Shown here piece by piece: positions 4,568 through 7,164 of a DNA stretch of 7,164 bases. Below the pieces are notes generated by a model. The model did not search any database. It was not told the DNA's origin and was given only the letters and a program-made list of their open reading frames with translations. The DNA is taken from assembly GCA_013041945.1 (NCBI GenBank), contig JABDRC010000138.1:1-7164 (forward strand), read 5' to 3'. The translations under genes were made by a program, and so were the position numbers. This stretch comes from Halobacteria archaeon. GTDB taxonomy: Bacteria; Pseudomonadota; Gammaproteobacteria; UBA9214. The stretch's first letter is position 1. The number at the start of each line of letters is the position of its first letter.

Positions 4568-6913
4568 ATGAAACGAATGCTGATCAATACCACGCAGCCC
4601 GAAGAGCTGCGTGTCGCCATGGTCGATGGCCAGAAACTCTACGACCTTGATATCGAGGTACCCTCCCGAGGCCAGAAAAAATCCAACGTATACAAAGGTA
4701 AAATTACCCGCATCGAGCCCAGCCTCGAAGCAGCCTTCATAGATTACGGTGGCAACCGCCACGGCTTCCTGCCCCTGAAGGAAGTCGCCCGCAGTTATTT
4801 CAAGGAAGAGGCACGCCAGGCCGGCGGCCGACTCAGTATCAAGGATGCCCTGCACGAAGGCCAGGAACTGGTCGTGCAGGTCGAGAAGGAGGAACGCGGC
4901 AACAAGGGTGCCGCCCTCACCACCTTCATCAGCCTGGCCGGGCGCTACCTGGTCCTGATGCCGAACAACCCGCGAGCCGGCGGTGTGTCACGCCGTATCC
5001 AGGGCGAGGACCGCAACCTGGTGCGCGAGGCCATGAGCGGCATGATCATCCCGGAGGATATGGGCATGATCGTGCGCACGGCCGGTATCGGACGCAGCGG
5101 CGAGGAACTGCAGTGGGACCTCGATTACCTCGTCCACCTGTGGTCGGTGATCGAACAGGCGGCCACCGAGCAGCCCGCCCCCTTCCTGGTCTACCAGGAA
5201 AGCAACGTCATTATCCGCGCCCTGCGCGACTATCTGCGCAACGACGTCACCGAGATCCTGATCGACAGCCAGGAGGTTCACGACGAGGCCCGCGAGTTCA
5301 TGGAACGGGTCATGCCGCACAACCTGGGCAAGCTGAAGCTCTACCAGGACCGGATACCGCTGTTCAACCGTTTCCAGATCGAGTCGCAGATCGAGTCCGC
5401 CTTTCAGCGCGAAGTCCGGCTGCCCTCGGGCGGCGCGCTCGTCATCGACCATACCGAGGCATTGATTTCCATCGACGTCAACTCGGCCCGCGCCACCAAG
5501 GGGGGTGATATCGAGGAGACCGCACTGAATACCAACCTGGAGGCGGCCGACGAGGTCGCGCGGCAGCTGCGTATTCGCGACCTGGGAGGGCTGGTCGTGA
5601 TCGATTTCATCGACATGCAGCCGGCCCGCAACCTGCGCGAGGTCGAAAACCGGCTGCGCGATGCGCTCAAGGTCGACCGTGCACGGGTGCAGATTGGACG
5701 CATCTCGCGTTTCGGTCTGCTGGAGATGTCACGCCAGCGACTGCGCCCGTCGCTCGGCGAGTCCAGCCAGATCGTCTGTCCGCGCTGTACCGGCCAGGGC
5801 ACGATCCGCGGCGTCGAGTCACTGTCGCTGTCAGTGCTGCGCATTATCGAAGAAGAGGTCATGAAGGAAAGCACCCAGCGGGTGATCGCGCACGTACCGG
5901 TCGATGTGGGCACCTATCTGCTGAATGAAAAGCGCGACCTGCTGGCCGAGCTCGAGGCGCGTCACAAGATCCCGGTCATGCTGATCCCGTCACCGGCGCT
6001 GGAGACCCCCGAATTCGATGTGCAGCGCATCCGTATGGATGACAGTGCCGAAATCAGGGGCGTGGCCAGCTACGACATGACGAAAACCCCGGAACAGCCC
6101 GAGGTGGCGCTGCCGCAGGCCGAAGCGGCGGCCGCGGCCGCGGAAGTTCCCGCCGTCAGATCGGTCAAACCGGTCGCACCGGCACCACAACCTGCCGCCA
6201 GGGCCGCTACCCACCGGGAAAAGAAACCCGGACTGCTGAAGCGGCTGGTTGCCAGCCTGGTCGGCGACGGCGGCAGCAGCGAGTCGCACAAACCCCGGGC
6301 CAGCAGCCAGCGCAAACCGCAGGAGCGGCGGCGCAGCAGCAGCGACAGCAGTGGACGTCGGGGCAATCGCAGTCGTCGCGACAGTGGGCGGCGTACCGAT
6401 GATCGCCAGACTGGTGCACGCCGCAGCAAACCGGCCGCTTCCCGCTCGCGCCAGCAGGCCGGGCAGAAGCAAACCGCTGCGCGCAAACAAACCACCCCGG
6501 CCGACACCCCGCCGCCCGGCAAGGAGGCATCCGCCGGCGGCGAGCAGTCCAGGGATCAACCGAAACGTCGCTCGCGACGCGGGCGTCGCGGTGGCAGGCG
6601 GCGTTCCTCCGGGAAGGGCCGTGAGCAGACCGCCACCACTTCGCAAGGCCAGACCGCCGGCGACAAACCGGCCAGCAACGTCCAATCGCCTGTCAGCACC
6701 GGGGATCGCCGTCCCACGGCGGAAGCAGCTGCACCGGTTTCACGCGAGGCTACGCCGGTGCCAGCCGCCGGCACTGCACCGGCCACGGCGCCGCCAGCGG
6801 TGGTCGACAAGCCGGCTGTAACGTCGAACGAGAGTACGGGGAACAGGGGCGGCACGCCGTCAGCAGGCAAGGATGCGCAACCCGCGGTCAAGGAAAACGC
6901 ACCCGCGGAATGA
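4568..6913 (+). CDS. rne: Ribonuclease E
   Basis: RNase E is the essential endoribonuclease that starts mRNA decay, matures rRNA and tRNA, and scaffolds the degradosome at the inner membrane. The protein has 781 residues. The catalytic half is close to E. coli from the first residues (MKRMLIN). The S1 domain lies at about 35-125 (NVYKGKITRIEPSLEAAFIDYG). The 5'-sensor Arg-Thr is at 170-171 in IVRTAGIG. Catalytic Asp303 is in SIDVNSARAT and Asp346 in GLVVIDFIDM. The Zn-link cysteines are Cys404 and Cys407 in CPRCTGQG. Asp303, Asp346 and the cysteines fall at the E. coli positions. The C-terminal tail (about 500-781) is low-complexity and short: E. coli totals about 1061 residues. It holds an alanine run (519-525), a probable amphipathic membrane-targeting helix at 554-566 (PGLLKRLVASLVG), arginine-rich RNA-binding stretches at about 577-620 and 665-683, and an Ala/Pro/Thr-rich end. 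I cannot identify helicase, enolase or PNPase binding motifs. The length and tail distinguish it from RNase G. Confidence 0.98.
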   Translation: MKRMLINTTQPEELRVAMVDGQKLYDLDIEVPSRGQKKSNVYKGKITRIEPSLEAAFIDYGGNRHGFLPLKEVARSYFKEEARQAGGRLSIKDALHEGQELVVQVEKEERGNKGAALTTFISLAGRYLVLMPNNPRAGGVSRRIQGEDRNLVREAMSGMIIPEDMGMIVRTAGIGRSGEELQWDLDYLVHLWSVIEQAATEQPAPFLVYQESNVIIRALRDYLRNDVTEILIDSQEVHDEAREFMERVMPHNLGKLKLYQDRIPLFNRFQIESQIESAFQREVRLPSGGALVIDHTEALISIDVNSARATKGGDIEETALNTNLEAADEVARQLRIRDLGGLVVIDFIDMQPARNLREVENRLRDALKVDRARVQIGRISRFGLLEMSRQRLRPSLGESSQIVCPRCTGQGTIRGVESLSLSVLRIIEEEVMKESTQRVIAHVPVDVGTYLLNEKRDLLAELEARHKIPVMLIPSPALETPEFDVQRIRMDDSAEIRGVASYDMTKTPEQPEVALPQAEAAAAAAEVPAVRSVKPVAPAPQPAARAATHREKKPGLLKRLVASLVGDGGSSESHKPRASSQRKPQERRRSSSDSSGRRGNRSRRDSGRRTDDRQTGARRSKPAASRSRQQAGQKQTAARKQTTPADTPPPGKEASAGGEQSRDQPKRRSRRGRRGGRRRSSGKGREQTATTSQGQTAGDKPASNVQSPVSTGDRRPTAEAAAPVSREATPVPAAGTAPATAPPAVVDKPAVTSNESTGNRGGTPSAGKDAQPAVKENAPAE

Positions 6914-6934
6914 CTCGGCCCACGGCGGGCCGGG
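6914..6934. terminator. GC-rich hairpin between convergent rne and ptp
   Basis: Directly after the rne TGA, CTCGGCCC (6914-6921) pairs with GGGCCGGG (6927-6934), eight pairs including one T-G, around the loop ACGGC. No T-run follows on either strand, so it is not a classical intrinsic terminator. It could protect mRNA 3' ends or act with Rho. It occupies most of the 46-bp gap between the two convergent stop codons. Confidence 0.4.
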
Positions 6935-6959
6935 GCGTGCCTGCTGCTAGTGGCCGTAT

Positions 6960-7164
6960 TTACAGGCCGTGCTGGCGGCGGATCGTTTCCAGCAGCCCGG
7001 CGGAGGCTTCCTCGATCAGGTCCAGGACGCGTTCAAATCCGGTGGCCCCGCCGTAATAGGGGTCCGGAACCTCCCTGGTACCGGGGACCGAGGCAAACTC
7101 GAGGAACAGTTGCAGTTTCGGACTATGCTCGGGCGAGCACAGGTCAGACAGGTCGGCATAATTG
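6960..7164 (-). CDS. Low-molecular-weight protein tyrosine phosphatase, C-terminal part
   Basis: The minus strand reads in frame from the right edge of the window to the TAA at 6960-6962, giving 67 C-terminal residues. The match to the LMW-PTP family is clear: VPDPYYGG, with the general-acid aspartate in DPYYG (visible residue 34), then GFERVLDLIEEASAGLL, the standard C-terminal helix, and an end at QHGL. The N-terminal CX5R phosphate-binding loop must lie to the right of the window. These enzymes dephosphorylate phosphotyrosine proteins, often bacterial tyrosine kinases of polysaccharide export, but the partner cannot be told from this fragment. In Pseudomonas, as I recall, ptpA lies near rne in the same convergent orientation, with murB between them; here there is no room for murB. 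The full length is expected to be about 150-160 residues. Confidence 0.92.
   Translation of the reverse strand, partial: NYADLSDLCSPEHSPKLQLFLEFASVPGTREVPDPYYGGATGFERVLDLIEEASAGLLETIRRQHGL

Noticed and set aside
6124..6150. GC-rich GCGGCCGC repeat
   Set aside because: It is the codon run for the alanine tract in the RNase E tail, a low-complexity coding repeat rather than a regulatory or mobile element.

Overview
The window looks like a chromosomal segment from a non-enteric gammaproteobacterium of fairly high GC content. Spot counts over 60-base lines give about 63-65% GC inside rluC and rne. The gene set and orientations match the conserved gammaproteobacterial neighbourhood around RNase E as I recall it from E. 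coli (rne / rluC / yceF / yceD-rpmF) and Pseudomonas (kdsB-ptpA-murB / rne / rluC-HAD-sppA / maf). I cannot name a genus from this sequence.

Layout from left to right. The 3' end of a YceF-type Maf nucleotide pyrophosphatase lies on + (1-362). After a convergent gap comes an orphan ParA/MinD-type ATPase on - (542-1243). A 286-bp gap rich in inverted repeats follows (1244-1529). Next are three genes on - that read leftward from the centre: rluC (3226-4179), a HAD phosphatase (2526-3194) and the membrane-anchored S49 peptidase sppA (1530-2504). Their gaps are only 31 and 21 bp, which suggests one transcript. A 388-bp divergent region (4180-4567) separates rluC from rne. It carries a good extended -10 promoter and a long, hairpin-rich leader for RNase E. 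rne itself (4568-6913, +) has a complete, textbook catalytic half and a short, arginine-rich, low-complexity tail. The window ends with the C-terminal 67 residues of a low-molecular-weight protein tyrosine phosphatase on - (6960-7164), convergent with rne across a GC-rich hairpin.

Functionally the window is mostly housekeeping: RNA decay and rRNA processing (RNase E), 23S rRNA pseudouridylation (RluC), metabolite or nucleotide clean-up (HAD, YceF), membrane proteolysis (SppA) and tyrosine dephosphorylation (LMW-PTP). The one element that does not belong to the remembered conserved neighbourhood is the ParA ATPase. It sits between sppA and yceF, has locally lower GC, and has no ParB-like partner in view. 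The other points of interest are the palindrome cluster next to parA and the structured rne leader. I see no convincing new multi-gene system, transposase, CRISPR array, tRNA or rRNA.
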